From assembly GCA_027627225.1 (NCBI GenBank), contig CM051034.1:46749548-46813547 (forward strand): a stretch of DNA of 64,000 nucleotides. Direction: 5' to 3'. Source of the DNA: Congeria kusceri (lineage: Eukaryota; Mollusca; Bivalvia; Myida; Dreissenidae). The position numbers and the translations under genes are program-made. Below the pieces are notes generated by a model. That model did no database searches. It worked only from the letters and a program-made list of their open reading frames with translations, and was not told where the DNA came from. Positions 13,201 to 28,200 of the stretch are shown piece after piece; position 1 is the first letter of the stretch; every line of letters starts with the position of its first letter.

Positions 13201-16200
13201 TGTGTTTGAAGTCTTCATTAGTGACGAGATTAACGTCGCATTTGTGTCCTGTTTGTTACTCAATTGCTCCTAAAAAGCTAAGAATGTGTCATCAACTATT
13301 ATTTATTATACCCCCACAAACGAAGTTTAGGGGTGGTATATAGAGGTGAGCTTGGCGGTCTACCGGTCTGTCGGTCTGTTGGTTTTTTGTTTCAGGGTTA
13401 TACTCTAGAAAGGCTTGACATATTCAAATAATTTTGGTACACATGTGTAACATCATAAAATACAAGGCCATATTGTGGGGGTATATCCGTCACTCATGTG
13501 ACAATTCTAGTTATTGACAGAGAAAAATAACATATTGCTTGATGTCGGCATTGACGTTAGCATCGGCGTTATTCACATTATTCCTACCAATGCCCCCACG
13601 CCCCATTTGGCCGCTAGCTTAAAGCTGGCCCCAAGGAATGAGCCAAATCTGTATTTGGATTGTTTCCACTTAAATGTGAGCTGTTTATGGAGTTATTCCC
13701 ATGGAAACTTGTTATTGTGAATACCATATGCCAAACATTATTTGGGATTACATATGCAGTCAGTGAAATCAAGATCAAGCTATTATTGAATGGTCGCAGT
13801 GGTGTAATGCAAATGGCGTCCATAAGTTTAATTCCTGCTCGTGGAGTGTTTGAATGATTCTGAAAAAGACTCCGGTACTGGTTCTGGTACTGGTTCTACC
13901 CAGGAAATGAACTCGAACGGGTCTTAGTAAGCCTATGGCTTTCGACACACTCAAGTTAAAATACATAGGTTTAATACTAATCCCCTTACATTTTTTATGC
14001 TCTAAATTTTGAACTTTATATTTTCAGATTCGGGGACTTTGTCTGTGAACAACTTGAGCCCCAACAAACCAGATGAGAGTGCCGAGTACTCGGCAACTGG
14101 TCGGGAGTCGGCCAAGAAGTCTTTGACGCAGGAAATATCATTCACTTCATTACTTCTTAATGATGACAACACCAAACAACCCGGCTTCTCCATGGAAAGG
14201 CAAAATAAAGACGGGAAAGTTGACTACCAAAACTTGTTAGAGGGCATGTCGTTTTTGTCGTCTGCAACGTCGGAAACTTCAAGTCTGTTTTCGGACGTGG
14301 ACAATTTTAAGCAGGAAACAAAAACAGCATCTTCAAAACAATTTCCACCGTCAAAAGTAAGATTATTCCGCCTATACATGTAGATAAATTGTGAGTGTGT
14401 GTGAAAGGTAATTTCAATACATAATGACTTCAAAATCTATGTTGCAAAATTGTTTATTGCAATCGGATCCTTCGGGTTCAGGGATTTTTTGCATGGGTTC
14501 TATGTTTCAGTAATAATAAATTACTTTAAGCAAACTTCATGGTTAGGAGACTCACCGGACCATCTCATTTGGAGGTGTTAAGAAAATGTCCGGTGATGAC
14601 TTACCAGTGGTCCGGTGGAGTAAACATGTTTTAAACAGTAAGCAGACTTCCACTTTTGTATTATTTTCTCCTTTAACAGTACTTTTCAGAAATCTTAGAA
14701 TGTCATTACCAGGAGGAATGATAAAAAAACACTTGGTCCAAGTTTCGTTAAATGATTTACAAAACTAAAGGCTGAAGGATATCTTTCAAACAAATTGAGT
14801 TTCATTTATAATTAATGACAAATTATATACGGAATGCCAGGAAAAAGAAATTGTACTTAGACAAGTGACAATTGTTTGCGGACAAGTGTATTTATGCAAT
14901 GAACTTGTCCATGAACTGGTGTTGAAATCAAGCAAAGTTTATTCAGTGGGGATTTATTTCGTCAATAAGATAAAATAGCATGACCTGTTTGTCTTTCAGG
15001 AAAACAACACTACCACTGGAGAGAGGACAGACAAGACAAGTCCTTCCGGTGCGTCCTCAAAACCAGAGGTGTGTTTGTTCGGACTCAAGTTTTCTCAATA
15101 CTTGCCATCCCTTTTGAAGCCCATATATTATATAAAATATTTGCTAAATAGTGCTCTTTCATGTAAGGCATTAAAATAATTTAATGGTGATTCCAGCCAG
15201 TTCAAAACGTTGTATTCTAAAAAAGATATATAACGTGACGTCATCACCAACGTAACGCAAGTGCTCATCACCCAAAGACAACACTCAAAATTGCGTGCTA
15301 AAACGTTATTATCAGTAACACTGCTATAAATAAAGCAATCGTTAAATTAAATGGTTGTGCAATCAATTTTATTATATGTGTACAGCCGAACTTCGTTATC
15401 TTGAAGTGGAATTCCGATTATGTCAAAGTGGAAAATAATTCCCGGCTTCTTCTTTGTATAAAATAAATATGGTTACCTCAAATGTTAAACAGGAATTTTC
15501 GGGTATGTTGAGGTGATTTCCTATCCATAGAGTATTTTAGTACTTATTTCTATGTGTTTTTCTCGAAGTGTTTATTTTTTGGCAAAACGTATCAAGTTTG
15601 ATCAACATTGCAAACATCTTATCGCTTCACTTTAAAATTCAAATTAAAAAGCTGATGGGCACAGGACCCATTTTGAAGGCTGTGTAAAAAACAGATTTAA
15701 AAAAGCGAAAATTCACAATCTGCGGGGTACTTGATCCATTCCCAGAGCTGTGAAAACAAAGATTTCTCAATGCAAACAAATTGAAAAAAATAAAAAATTC
15801 CCAATCAAAGCAGTGAAATTATAATCGCTTGAACCATACATCTTTTATAGAAGGATCTAACGGAATACCAGCTGCTTACCAGAAAGGCTAAAACATCTTG
15901 TGACGTGGAGGAGAAGCAATCGGACAAGTGCCTGCAGCTCATAAACCTTAGCGATTCTTCTAGCAGCCCCGCCATGAAGGCAGTCCACGAAAAGACAAAG
16001 GATGTCTATGACAGAGAAAGTCCAGAGGTGTCGAACATTACAGGTTTGTTTTGTTGCTTTGCTTAGAAAATACAGAAACAAATGGATGAAAGTTTTCAAT
16101 ATTATAACTGATTTCAGTATTTTGGAAAGTTTTTATCCAGCATAAAATATACCAAAAACTAAGGGTTCAGTATTTTGAAAACATGAAATCAGAATTTTCA

Positions 16201-19200
16201 TTTTTTTTCTGTACTTTCACCCTTGGAAACATTATACTGTTTTGACAGAATGCTTTGCATTGAATGCATCCTTATACAATGTATGATACTGTATGCTTTT
16301 CTATTGTACTGCAAAATTAAAAAACAACAGTTTCTCAACAGTTTATTCTTCTTAATATTGCATAGTTAAATGGGGATAATGACAGAATTAAGTATTTCGC
16401 AGAAATGCAGTCTCCTGGTACATATCACATCTACAAAATCTCGCGATTCCTTGAAAACTTGCCCACATTATACAGCATTTATACAATGGTAAATCATGAA
16501 CATTTCACTTATATTACAGTACGTGCCACGCGAAACACGCAAAGTTCGCGAAATGCGACGAGCCAATTTGATAGCGAAGCGCAGATCGCTCGCTGGCGAT
16601 GTCACGAATTTTCGCTAATTCTCACGACAAAAATCCGCTAATGTTCGCGAACTTTGTCCCGCCACGAATCGTGACAATAAAATAATTAGTAAAATGCACA
16701 CCAGACCTGTACGCAATATTTTCACTTAGCGGTGAATAAATAATTTGTGTTAGAAAACTTTGCGGAAATATTTTCAATGTATTCCTGTGAATTATATTAG
16801 CTACAAAATCATTCAAATTAAGATGTGAAAATTGTTGCAAAAGATTTAAAATATAAAAGAAATACACTTTTTATTGTATACATTTATCAATGTTCTAATA
16901 AAATTTAAACAACATAAAATACATAATTATAATTGCCTTATTTACAAATTTACTTGCGATGTGTACTTTACGGATAATACGTGTGTTTTTTTGTTTTTTG
17001 TTTTATTAAAAGAGATTGACAGTTTGGATAGAAGTGTTAAACGGTATTGCCTGTGTTGTTTTTGTCATTATGATTATCATGTGCCCGTGTTTTTCAGACC
17101 TTATACAGAATGTTTGGCTACAGTGTGCAAACAAATATTTTTAAATATGAATAATTACATGTACTGAAAAGGAACATTAATCATTGATCGACAATAATAA
17201 CATTCATTATAAATGTACTAACTGTAATACATGTATGACCTAATTAGTGTGACTTTTTATGGAAAGTTATTGGTAAGATTAATTAAGTTATATCTAAATA
17301 TATCGGGTCATAATTTACAAACATTATAATATGAAACAGTAATAAAAAGTAATACAATACTACAACATATATTAATAAAAGGCGTTAAATGGGTGCTCGT
17401 TTTTCGTGCCTACAGTATATCAACAACAACAACAACACCATTTGTAGTTTAGTTTATAATCAAGATGAATGAAAGCGCAAATATAATTATGTGCTAATTG
17501 ACAAGAATATGTTATAACGCATAGTTTCACTGTTTGTTTTTTAACGCAAATTAATTAGAAAAAATACAGTGTTTATTGACAAACAAAAACAGATAGTTGC
17601 AAGAGGTGCTTGTTCCCTTTAGGCTTTCACGACCCCTGCCATTTTAAACAATAGACCGATCCGGGATTTGCCATGAATGGTTTAAATTCCTCCCCAGCTA
17701 TTGTTAAAGGATTAATTGCCATTCATCGAAAATCACAAACATTACCACGTGCTCATTTGAATATCACAAACATTATGCACATGCTCTTTTGTATGAAATA
17801 GTTTAACCGCTAAACACGTGATATCCAAGTGCGATGATTGGGTAACATTGCATATTAATTTCAATATAATTGACATTTGTGGAAGCGTCTATTAAGAACC
17901 GCTATCGAAGACCAGTCCACTGTCGCACAACATGTGCCTCCGGGTCGGTAACTGACACTGATTAGCGATAAGATAATGCGGATTAGCGAAAAAGGAAGAC
18001 TTTTTGAATCTATATTTTGTTCAACAAACACCCGCGTTGTGAACGCGAATAATCAAATATTCAATGATTTACCAGTTAACCGCCTTAATTATCGGAGAAC
18101 TGGTTATTTGTTGCCATCTTAAAAAAACTTATAGTATTATAATATAAAGACTGAATACACTATTGCTATGTCTTATGTAGGCTCTATGTAGCTTCATTAT
18201 CAATCGGGACAACAACTGGAATTTTAAATGACTATTAGAAAAAAAGAAGATACATCCCAAAATACATAAACCTGAATAAAAACAATTTAGATGCCACGAT
18301 CAGTTTGTTTGTTATATTGACACGTCAGTTAACACATTGGTGGCCTGTATACACAACATGTCCAAACACAGAAAGGTAGCTATTGTCAACACGCACTCAC
18401 CCCCACCCCTCACCAGGAACCGGTAATCTTTAGATCAAATGATGTTTTCTTTAGCAAACACCAAATTTAGAAGAGACTACAATAATCGTTGTGATGGCTT
18501 TGGTTTGATATACATTTGTATTTACATTTATTTTGTTTACCGATGAGTAAACAATAAGTAAAATTTATAGATACATGTTAAAATGAAACCATACGTTACA
18601 AATAATTATAGACACTTACGTGTATATAACCACCTTCAATGCAACTCAAGTACGTGGTTATTATAAATTATTGAGTCAAAACGTCGGTGATTTGCATCTT
18701 AATGATGATTACAAATATGATAAAATTGAATATGCTGGTGCACCGGGGAGGATGACGTATATTTAGGTAAAAAATAAACTGAATGGATATTCTAAAAGAA
18801 GAAATGTTTGAAATAATCAAACTTGAAGAATAAGTTAATAATGCGTTTTTATAATCATCGCAAGAACCCCGTATACACATTCACATAACAATCGAAACAA
18901 TTAATTAACGATTAACTAATGAATCATTTAAATGGAAATCAGTTAATATTATTGTGAAAGTGACATCAAATTCAAATTAAGCGAATAGGTGAAATGTGGC
19001 ATATACGTAAAAGGGGTGATTATTTGTAGTGAACAAAAGAACAATCAGTGATTTATAATTTGTTAGTTGATTTTAATTATGATTAATGTCCGAATTGTAA
19101 ATGTAAACTTAAACGTATATACAAACTATATAAATTCATTGTGACTTTTATATGCGGTTTCACTGTTTTCGTTGATTAATACTGTCAAATGATAGTGCTC

Positions 19201-22200
19201 TATTATCTAATTATTAATAACCGTAATATGAAGGATGCAAAATTAATAAACCGGTATCTACATTCAACATACACTGTGCGACACACAATGTAGAATGTTG
19301 CGAAAAGTCTGTAAAAACTGTACATCTCTTAATTTAAAGAGCAGATTCACATATACCTGTAAAATCGCCACAAATCCCGACGAAATTTCCTGACATATTC
19401 GTCGCGAAATCTCGCGCTGGGGCCGCCCGCTATATGGTCGCATATATTGCGAATGGTCGCGAACTTTCGTGACTTCGCTTCGTGAATTTTGATTGAAAGC
19501 TCGTCACGACAGTTCGAATTCTGAGGGTTTCGCGTGGCACATTTTACTACTGCTACAGAATTTCCCGCGCCCCTGTGTCCTGTATTTTTTTAAATATAAT
19601 AAAATGGTATATATGTTTATTAATTGTTTATATAAACAAGATCATTTTATTTAACAATTATTCAGTATTATTGATCTTTAAATGACATTTGTTTTTTATT
19701 GTTTACTTATGGTCGAAACACCCATTTAAACACACTCCATTTGTTATTGTTGAATATTGCATAGTTTGGACTTTAAAAGGGGTGTTGAATACAAGACAAA
19801 CAAAGTGAGGTTATTGTGAAATGTTAGACAAATGATGCAATTTAATGTCCACTGTTTAACATGAAATCAAATAAAATGGTTTTACATTGTCCGTTTATTG
19901 TTTTCTTTTTGGTTGATTTTTATGCCCAACAAGTAGGAGGCATAAAGCATTGCACTTGTCCATCCGTCCATCCAGAAATTTTGTGGACTCAATTTCTCTA
20001 CTAATGGGTGTATTTCGCTCAAACTTTCACAGCTGAAGAACCTTAATGTGTAGCTGACCGTAAAGGTAGAAATTTTGGCTGCTATCAATTTTGGCAGAAT
20101 TATGGCCCTTTGTCATTTTTCCACTATAAAATATATACTTCATGAAATTTTGTGGTCTCAACTCCTCTTTAACAGCTGGGCGGATTTCGCTCAAACTTTC
20201 ACAGCTGAAGATCCTTAATGTGTATGTGATTGTAAAGGAAGGAATATTTTGCTCATACCAATTTTGGTAGAATATTGCCCTCTGTCATTGTTTCCACTAT
20301 AGAATATATACCTTCCGAAATGTTTTGGACTCAACTCCTTTTTACCGTAACTGCTTGGCGGATTTTGATCAAACTTTCACAGCTGAAGAACCTTAATATG
20401 TAGTTGATCGCAAAGGAAGAAATTTTGGCAGCGACCAATTTTGGCAGAATTATGGCCCTTTGTCATATTTAGCTCGACTTGTCTAAAAAAAATAGTCGAT
20501 TTATTGTCGTCTGTCCCAGCGTCTTTTTTGGTTGAGCTTTTGTGATCACCTTTTGTCCGTCGAGCGTCGTCAACATCAACATTTACCTAGTGAACACTCT
20601 AGAGGCCACATTTATTGGCCAATCTTCATGAAACTTAGTCAGAACATTTGTCCCAATGATATCTCGGCCAGTTTTGAAACTGGGTCATGTGGGGTCAAAA
20701 ACTAGGTCACTAGTTCAAATTGAAGAAAAGCTTGTGCACACTCTAGGAGTCACATTTTTTGCCCAATCAACATGAAACTTGCTCAGAACATTTGTTCTTA
20801 TTATATCTCTGCTGAGTTCGAAAATGGTTCTGGTCTGTTGAAAAGCATGGCCACCAGGGGGGAGGGGGGGGGGCAGTTTTCCTTATATGGCTATAGGAAA
20901 AGCTTGTGTACACTCTAGAAGTCACATTTTTTTCCCAATCAACATGAAACTTGCTCAGAAGCTTTCTTCTTATGATATCTCGGCTGAGTTCGAAAATGGT
21001 TCCGTTCCGTTGAAAAACATGGCAGCCAGGAAGGGGGGAAGGGGCAGTTTTCCTTATATGGCTATCGGAAAAGCTTGTGAACACTGTAGAAATCACATTT
21101 TTCGCCCAATCAGCATGACACTTGCCCATAACCTGTGTTCTAATGATATATTGGCCGGGCTCGAAAATGGTTCCAGTCTGTCAATAAACATGGCCGCCAT
21201 GAAACTTGCTCAGAACATTTGTTCTAATGATATGTTGGCCGAGTTCGAAAATGGTTCCGGTCCGTGAACACTCTAAAGGTCACATTTTTTCACATTTTTT
21301 GCCTATCATCATGAAACTTGCTCAGAACATTTGTTCATATGATATCTTGGCTGAGTTAGAAATTGTTCCGGTACATTGAAAAACATGGTCGCTAGGGGAG
21401 GGGAGGTGGTTCAGTTTTCTTTATATGGATATATTGCCAATTTTATAAAGCTTGTGAACACTAGAGGCCACATTTGTATCCCAATCATCATAAAACTGTC
21501 TCAGAACATTTGTCGCTATGATATCTCGGACAAGTTCGAACCCAGGTCACATGTGGTTAAATACTAGGTCACCAGGCCATATTGAAAAAAAAAACAAGCT
21601 TGCGAACAATTTAGAGGCCAAATTTTTAGCCGAATCTTCATGTAACTTTCTCAGAACAGTTAAATTCCTTAGCCAGTCAGGTGAGTGACCTAGGGCCGAA
21701 TAAGTTTTTTGTCAGAGTCAATATCTCAAACACTATCAGAGGTATCCATTTGAAACTTTGAATACATGTTTACTATCAAAAGGGTAATTCATTACAACAA
21801 GGCAGGTAACCCTGTGATTTGTATTTCCCTTGTTTGAACTTACAACTTTGAATATTTGGACATTTTTTGGTTAAATATAAAATTTCTCAATAACTATCAA
21901 AGACATTCAATTGAAACTCAAGATACATGTTTATGGTGCTGAACCCATTCTGCAGACATGAGGAGGTAACTCTTTAAAGAATTTTGTTGGAGTTATTACC
22001 CTTTTCTCAACTTATAATTTTCACATTAGGTCAAATTTCACAGTAACTATAAGAGGTATTGACTTGAAACTCGACATACTTGATCACAGTCATGAACCCG
22101 TTCTGTAGACAAGATGAGGCAACTATATCAAGGATTTTGGTTGAGTTATTGCCCTTTTTTCAACTTAGAACTTAAGCTTTAGGTCAAATGTTTCAATATC

Positions 22201-25200
22201 TATAAGAGGTATCTTGAAAGTCAACACACTTCATCACAATGATGAACTCATTATATTAACAAAAGGAGAGAATACTATCAAATACGAGAAAGTTGAGCGT
22301 CCAGCACCCGTAGGCAAATATTAGTGTTGTTGACACACCGTTTGTATGTGTCCAAACATGTTTCGTGGGGGCATCCATGTCTGTGACACATCTAGTTTTT
22401 CGAGGGTTTGTTTCATTGAGGTTCAGTGTTTTATACTACATGTATACAGTAAAGTTTTTTTGCTTGTTAACATATGTTATTATATCACCATTAATCGATG
22501 CTGTTGTTTTTATGCCCCGGGCATCTTAATACGGGAGGCATATAGTGATTGTCCTGTCTGTCTTTTCTTCCGTCCTTCTGTCCGTCAGTCCGTGACAAGT
22601 TTAAGTAGATATTACCATTTTGTCTAGCACCAACACCGTTTACTTCAACACTTGGATACTTACACAGTTGTTGCTTATGACCATTCCTTATCCATCCATA
22701 TCACCCAACCTCACTTTGACCTTGACCTAATTTGCACTTAGAATAATTCAAATGGGCTGTTTCTTGGTTAACTGGATTTTACCGTTTCGTCTAGCACCAA
22801 CACCACTTGCTTCAACACTAGGATACTTACACAGTTGTTGCTTATGACCATCCCCAATCCACCCATATCACACAACTTCACTTTGACCTTTACCTAATTT
22901 GGACTTATAATAATGCAAAAGTGCCATTTCTTGGTTAACTAGATTTTACCGTTTCGTCTAGCACCAACACCGCTTACTACAACACTTTGATATTTACACA
23001 GTTCTTACTTATGACCAGTTTCACCCATATCACCAAACCTCAGTTTGACCTTGACCTTGACCTAATTTGGACTAAGACATGGGCTATCCAACACCAACCG
23101 GGGCCATGTGTGTTTATCAAACACAGAATCTTGTTTTTAAGTTAACTTTATTTTACTGGGATTTTATGTATTTTTTAAATATGTTTCCCTAGAGCATTGC
23201 AGCATGTCAGAATCTGCTGATGACGCTGTAGTGGTCGAGAGAGCCTTGGGTAATACATCACCTTTGTTTGCATTTCCTCCCAATCTGACTGAAAGTGCAT
23301 AATCTTCCTTTGTTAGATATGAAGACAACCTATGCAGTAATATATTTTTGGAATTGCGGATTTACAAAACATTGGTTTATATCTCAGCTTGCTTTTTCAG
23401 TTTCGTCTTTCTTTCAAATTGTGAAGGAAAATAATCTATATTTCTACAAGTTTTAGTATTTGAGTCATCCAACAATCACCATGAGGAGGCGTAAATAATA
23501 CATATTTACAATTGCTTAATTACGAACATATGTTTTTATACTTGTGAAGTACTAAGTTTCTTCTTCCTATTTGAAAACAATGAAAGCAAGGCTCTGATTG
23601 GTTAGTTGACAGGTCATCATAAGATGAGCTCTGATTGTCTGACTGAAAGGTCATCAGAATGTGACCTTCTATTAGTTGTCTTCAGATCCTAATAGATTAA
23701 GAAGCTGATTTTAATCAGATTGCATTTCCTCCAGTTTTTCTAGTAACCTGGTATCTTTGTTTTTTGTAAATGATGTAGTGGAAGAAATTGCCCCATTTAA
23801 TACAAATCCATATGTTTGCATATGCTCCACAAATTTAACTGTGATGGAAACCTTTTATGTTAAGTGGTATAGCATTAATAAGCTAAAATTAAAATAAAAT
23901 AAAAAAACTATTAAAATAAATAAAAAATAGATAATGGGCAAAAGAAACACTTTTTTCTAATGATAAGTTGTAGGCTTTGTGAATTAAGACATAATCTTTC
24001 GAAAACTTCAATGATAGACAGATATAAAACTGTACCTTTTTTAATTTTCAGAAATATTAAAAAAAATCATTGAGTGATTTCATAAATTGAAGTTATCCTG
24101 TATAGTGTGCCAACATTATATATTATACCCTATTTTGCAATAAGAGGTTGGCTTTCTGGGATATATGGCAATAAAAGGTAAGCTCTCTGGGAAATATTGC
24201 AATAAAAGGTTGTCTTTCTGAGATATATTGCAATAAAGGGTTGGCTTTCTTGGATATATTACAGTAAGATGTTGGCGTTCTACAATATATTGCAAAATAA
24301 GGCTGGCTTTCTGTTACATATTGTAGTAAGGGGTTGTCTTTCGGAATTTTTTTGCAATAAAGTGTTGATGTTTTATATATGTATTGCAATAAAGGGATGT
24401 CAATAGTTGCAATTAGGGGGTTGGATTTCTTGGATAAATTAAAAAAAGAGAATGTCATTATGCAATATGTTGTAACATTGGGATATTTCATTGGCAATAT
24501 ATTTAAGGAAGGTTTTTTTTAGTATTGGGCAATTTATTTGCATGAAGTTAGCAATATTTAATATATTTCCCATCTTGCTGCATATTCCTTGACTCTTTCT
24601 TCTGTAAAGAAAAGGAATCATTGGTGCCAAAAGTACTGAGTGATTTAATTGCATGTGGTTAGCAATATTTTATGTTTATTCCGTCTTGCACTGACTGATG
24701 TTTGGGTTTAAATGGTTTATTCTATGTTTTATTCGAACTTTCCTTTGTACTCCTTGACTCTTTCTTCCATTTATTATGCTCCCTGAAAAATTTTCAGTGG
24801 AGCATATAGTCGCCGCTTTTTCCATCTGTCCGTCCATCTTTCCGTCAGTCCTTCCGTCTGTCCTTCCGTCTGTCCTTCCGTTCGTCCATCCTTCCGTCCG
24901 TCCGTTCCATTTTCTTGTCCGTAGTATTTCTGAGCAACTTCTGACCAGAATTCAATAAATCTTCATTGGAAGCTTCATTACCAAGAGGAGGTATGCACTG
25001 AACCAGGACGTTTCGCTTCAATAATTTTTCTCAGAGTAATGGGACTTTGAAGTTTTCTTAAATAAGCATTTATTGCACAATTCTTGTCCGGTCTATTTCT
25101 ACGCAAGTAATGGTCTGAATTCAATGAAACTTTTTAGGAAGCTTCATTACCAAGATGTGGTGTGCACTGAATCAGGGCGTTTATTTTTCTCAGAGTTGTG

Positions 25201-28200
25201 GGACTTTGAAGATTTCTGAAATAAGTATTTAGTGAACAATTCTTGTCCGGTCTATTTTTATGCAACTACTGCTCTGAATTCAATGAAACGTAATAGGAAG
25301 CTTCATTAGTAAGAGGAGGCGTGCACTTAACCAGGGCGTTCCACTTCAATTAAATTTCTCAGAGTTAAGGAATTTTGAAGATTTATGAAATACGCATTTA
25401 GTGCACAATTCTTGTCCGGTCTATGTAAACGCAACTACTGGCCAGAATAAAATGAAACTTTATAGGAAGCTTCATTACCCAGTGGTTGTGTGCACTGAAC
25501 AAGGACGTTCTGTATAACAATTTGTCTTTGAGTTTTGGGACGATTTCTGAAATAAGTATTTAGTGCACAATTTTTGTCTTATTTATTTCTACACAACTAC
25601 TGGCCAGAATACAATGGAACTGTATGTGATGCTTCATTATAAAAATGAAGTGTGCACTGTACAGGATGTTCCCTTTCAGTGATTTTCCTTGGAGTTATGG
25701 GACTTTGGAGGTTGCTAAAATTAGTGTTTAGTGCGCAATTCTTTTCTGAGCTGTTTCTCAGCAATTATTGGCCATTACTCAATGAAACTGTATGGGAAGC
25801 TTCATTACCAAGAGGAGGTGTTGACTGTATCAAGATGCTCCGCTTCAATGATTTTTCTTACAGTTATGGGACTCGAATGATTGTTGAAATTAATATATAG
25901 AGCACACTTGTCTGGACTCTGCTCTGCTGATTGCATTCCCATTACTTTGCAAAGCGCATTGGGGAGCATCTATCAGTTCACTTATACGCTTATTCCATCT
26001 TGTCAGCCGGATATTTTAACGAAAAATCTCGGCTTATAGATTAGCGAAAAACTGGTCGGTTGGGTGGGCAGTTGGGCGGTCGGGCGGGCGTTGCGATGTT
26101 GTTAACAATTTGCGTTAAAGTTTCGTATTTTTGTCATATTTTAAAACGTTCTTGGTCAATCTTCATGAAACTTTACATAAATGTTCCATGGATGGTCCTC
26201 TACCAAACCTGTGAAAATGGTTCCGCTTCACTGCACAAGATGACCGCCAGAGCTAAAAATAGAATTATGTCTAATGCCATTTTCTTCTAAACCTATGGCT
26301 AGATTTTAAAATAATTGTACACAAATGTTCGTTTAGTGTTCCTCCACCAAACTTATTCAAATGGTTCTGCCTCACTGCACAAAATGGCCACTAGAGCTAA
26401 AAATAGAAATTGCGTTTAAGTTTCGTATTCTTGTCATATTTTCAAAAGTTGTTGGTCAATCTTTATGAAACTTTACAGAAATGTTCCTTGGATGGTCCCA
26501 TACCAAACCTGCGAAAATGGCTTTGCTTCACTGCAAAAGATGGCCGCAAGAGCTATAAATAGATATATGTCTTAACGCCATTTTCTTCTAAACCTATAGC
26601 TAGCTTTTCAAATAATTTTACACAAATGTTCGTTTAGTGTTCCTCTACCAAACTTATTCAAATTGTCCTGCCTCACCGCACAAAATGGCCACTAGAGCTA
26701 AAAATAGAATTTGCGTTAAAGTTTTGTATTCCTGTCATATTTTCTAAAGTTCTTGATCAATCTTGATGAAACTTTACAGAAATGTTCCTTGGATGGTCCC
26801 ATACCAAACCTGCGAAAATGGCTTTGCTTCACTGCAAAAGATGGCCGCAAGAGCTATAAATAGATATATGTCTTAACGCCATTTTCTTCTAAACCTATAG
26901 CTAGCTTTTCTAATAATTCTACACAAATGTTCGTTTAGTGTTCCTCTACCAAACTTATTCAAATTGTCCTGCCTCACCGCACAAAATGGCCACTAGAGCT
27001 AAAAATAGAATTTGCGTTAAAGTTTTGTATTCCTGTCATATTTTCTAAAGTTCTTGATCAATCTTGATGAAACTTTACACTCTACCAAACTTATTCAGAT
27101 GGTTCTGCCTCACTGCACACAATGGCCACTAGAGCTAAAAATATAATTTGCATTAAAGTTTTGTTTTCCTGTCATATTTTCAAAAGTTCTTAGTCAATCT
27201 TCATGAACCTTTACAGAAATGTTCTTTGGATGGTCCTCTACATAACCTGTGAAAATGGTTCCGCCTCACTGCAAAAGATGGCCGCCAGAGCTAAACATAG
27301 AAATATGTCTAAACGCCAATTTCTTTTAGACCTATGGCTAGGTTTTCAAATAATTTCCCACCAATGTTCGTTTAGTGGTCCTCTAACAAACTCATTAAAA
27401 TGGTTCCGCCTCACTGCACAAAATGGCCACTAGAGCTCGACATGAAACGTCCATACTTCTTCACCAACATTGACTTGTACATGTATCCCCATCGGGAAAA
27501 TAAAAAATCCGGCTTTAATGCGGTTTCCGCATTTTTCTCTTGTTTTGAATAATGGTTTGGTAAAAAGGCATCCTTTCAAGGAATACAAAGGAAAAAAAAG
27601 AGTTTTATTTCTAGTTAGAAAACACAAAAACATAGAATAACCATTTTGTTGGAAAGACAGGGTCCTTTCTTCTAATTAGGAAACTGAGTCCCATCCTTTT
27701 AGTGACAGTGGAATGTTTCACTTTGTTTTGACATTTTTCAGAGTTTTCCAAATTAAAATTATAACATTTACTGCAACTTAACCCTTAATATAGATTTTGT
27801 TCAATGTCCTTATTATCATATTAAGTTCATGTATGCATTATTTCTAATCCAACAGTGTTCTTTAGAATAAACTGCTATGCACTTTAAACTAACGTCTCTA
27901 TGATATATATAATTAATGTTATATTCAATACATGCATGTTGAAATTCTTATTCTTACTCGATACTCGCTAATATTTCTATAGACAAAGAACACAATTTTC
28001 GTTGTGCAACTACCTAATAAACAACGCAAAAAGAAGTCCCGAATCTGAGCGGAGCATAGAAAAAAATTACAAATTGCAAAAATATATGTCAAATCACGTA
28101 TTAATCGAAATACTTTTCGCATTATCGTTGTTTATTGGCCAATAAACAACTCTTTGTTGTTCTGATGCTTGGCTATTCAACAACTCGGGCTAACGCCCTT

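Noticed and set aside
14544..14768. 60-codon frame after GTCCGGTGATGACTTACC (14586-14768)
   Set aside because: Intronic, no splice support, no known similarity; the joined exons 7 and 8 already fit in phase.
17420..17440. Short CAA repeat as a functional microsatellite
   Set aside because: Only five or six units; too short to say anything.
20767..21267. 120- and 126-codon frames on opposite strands
   Set aside because: Both come from the same tandem core; the repeated MAIGKA.../NMAA patterns only reflect the DNA repeat.
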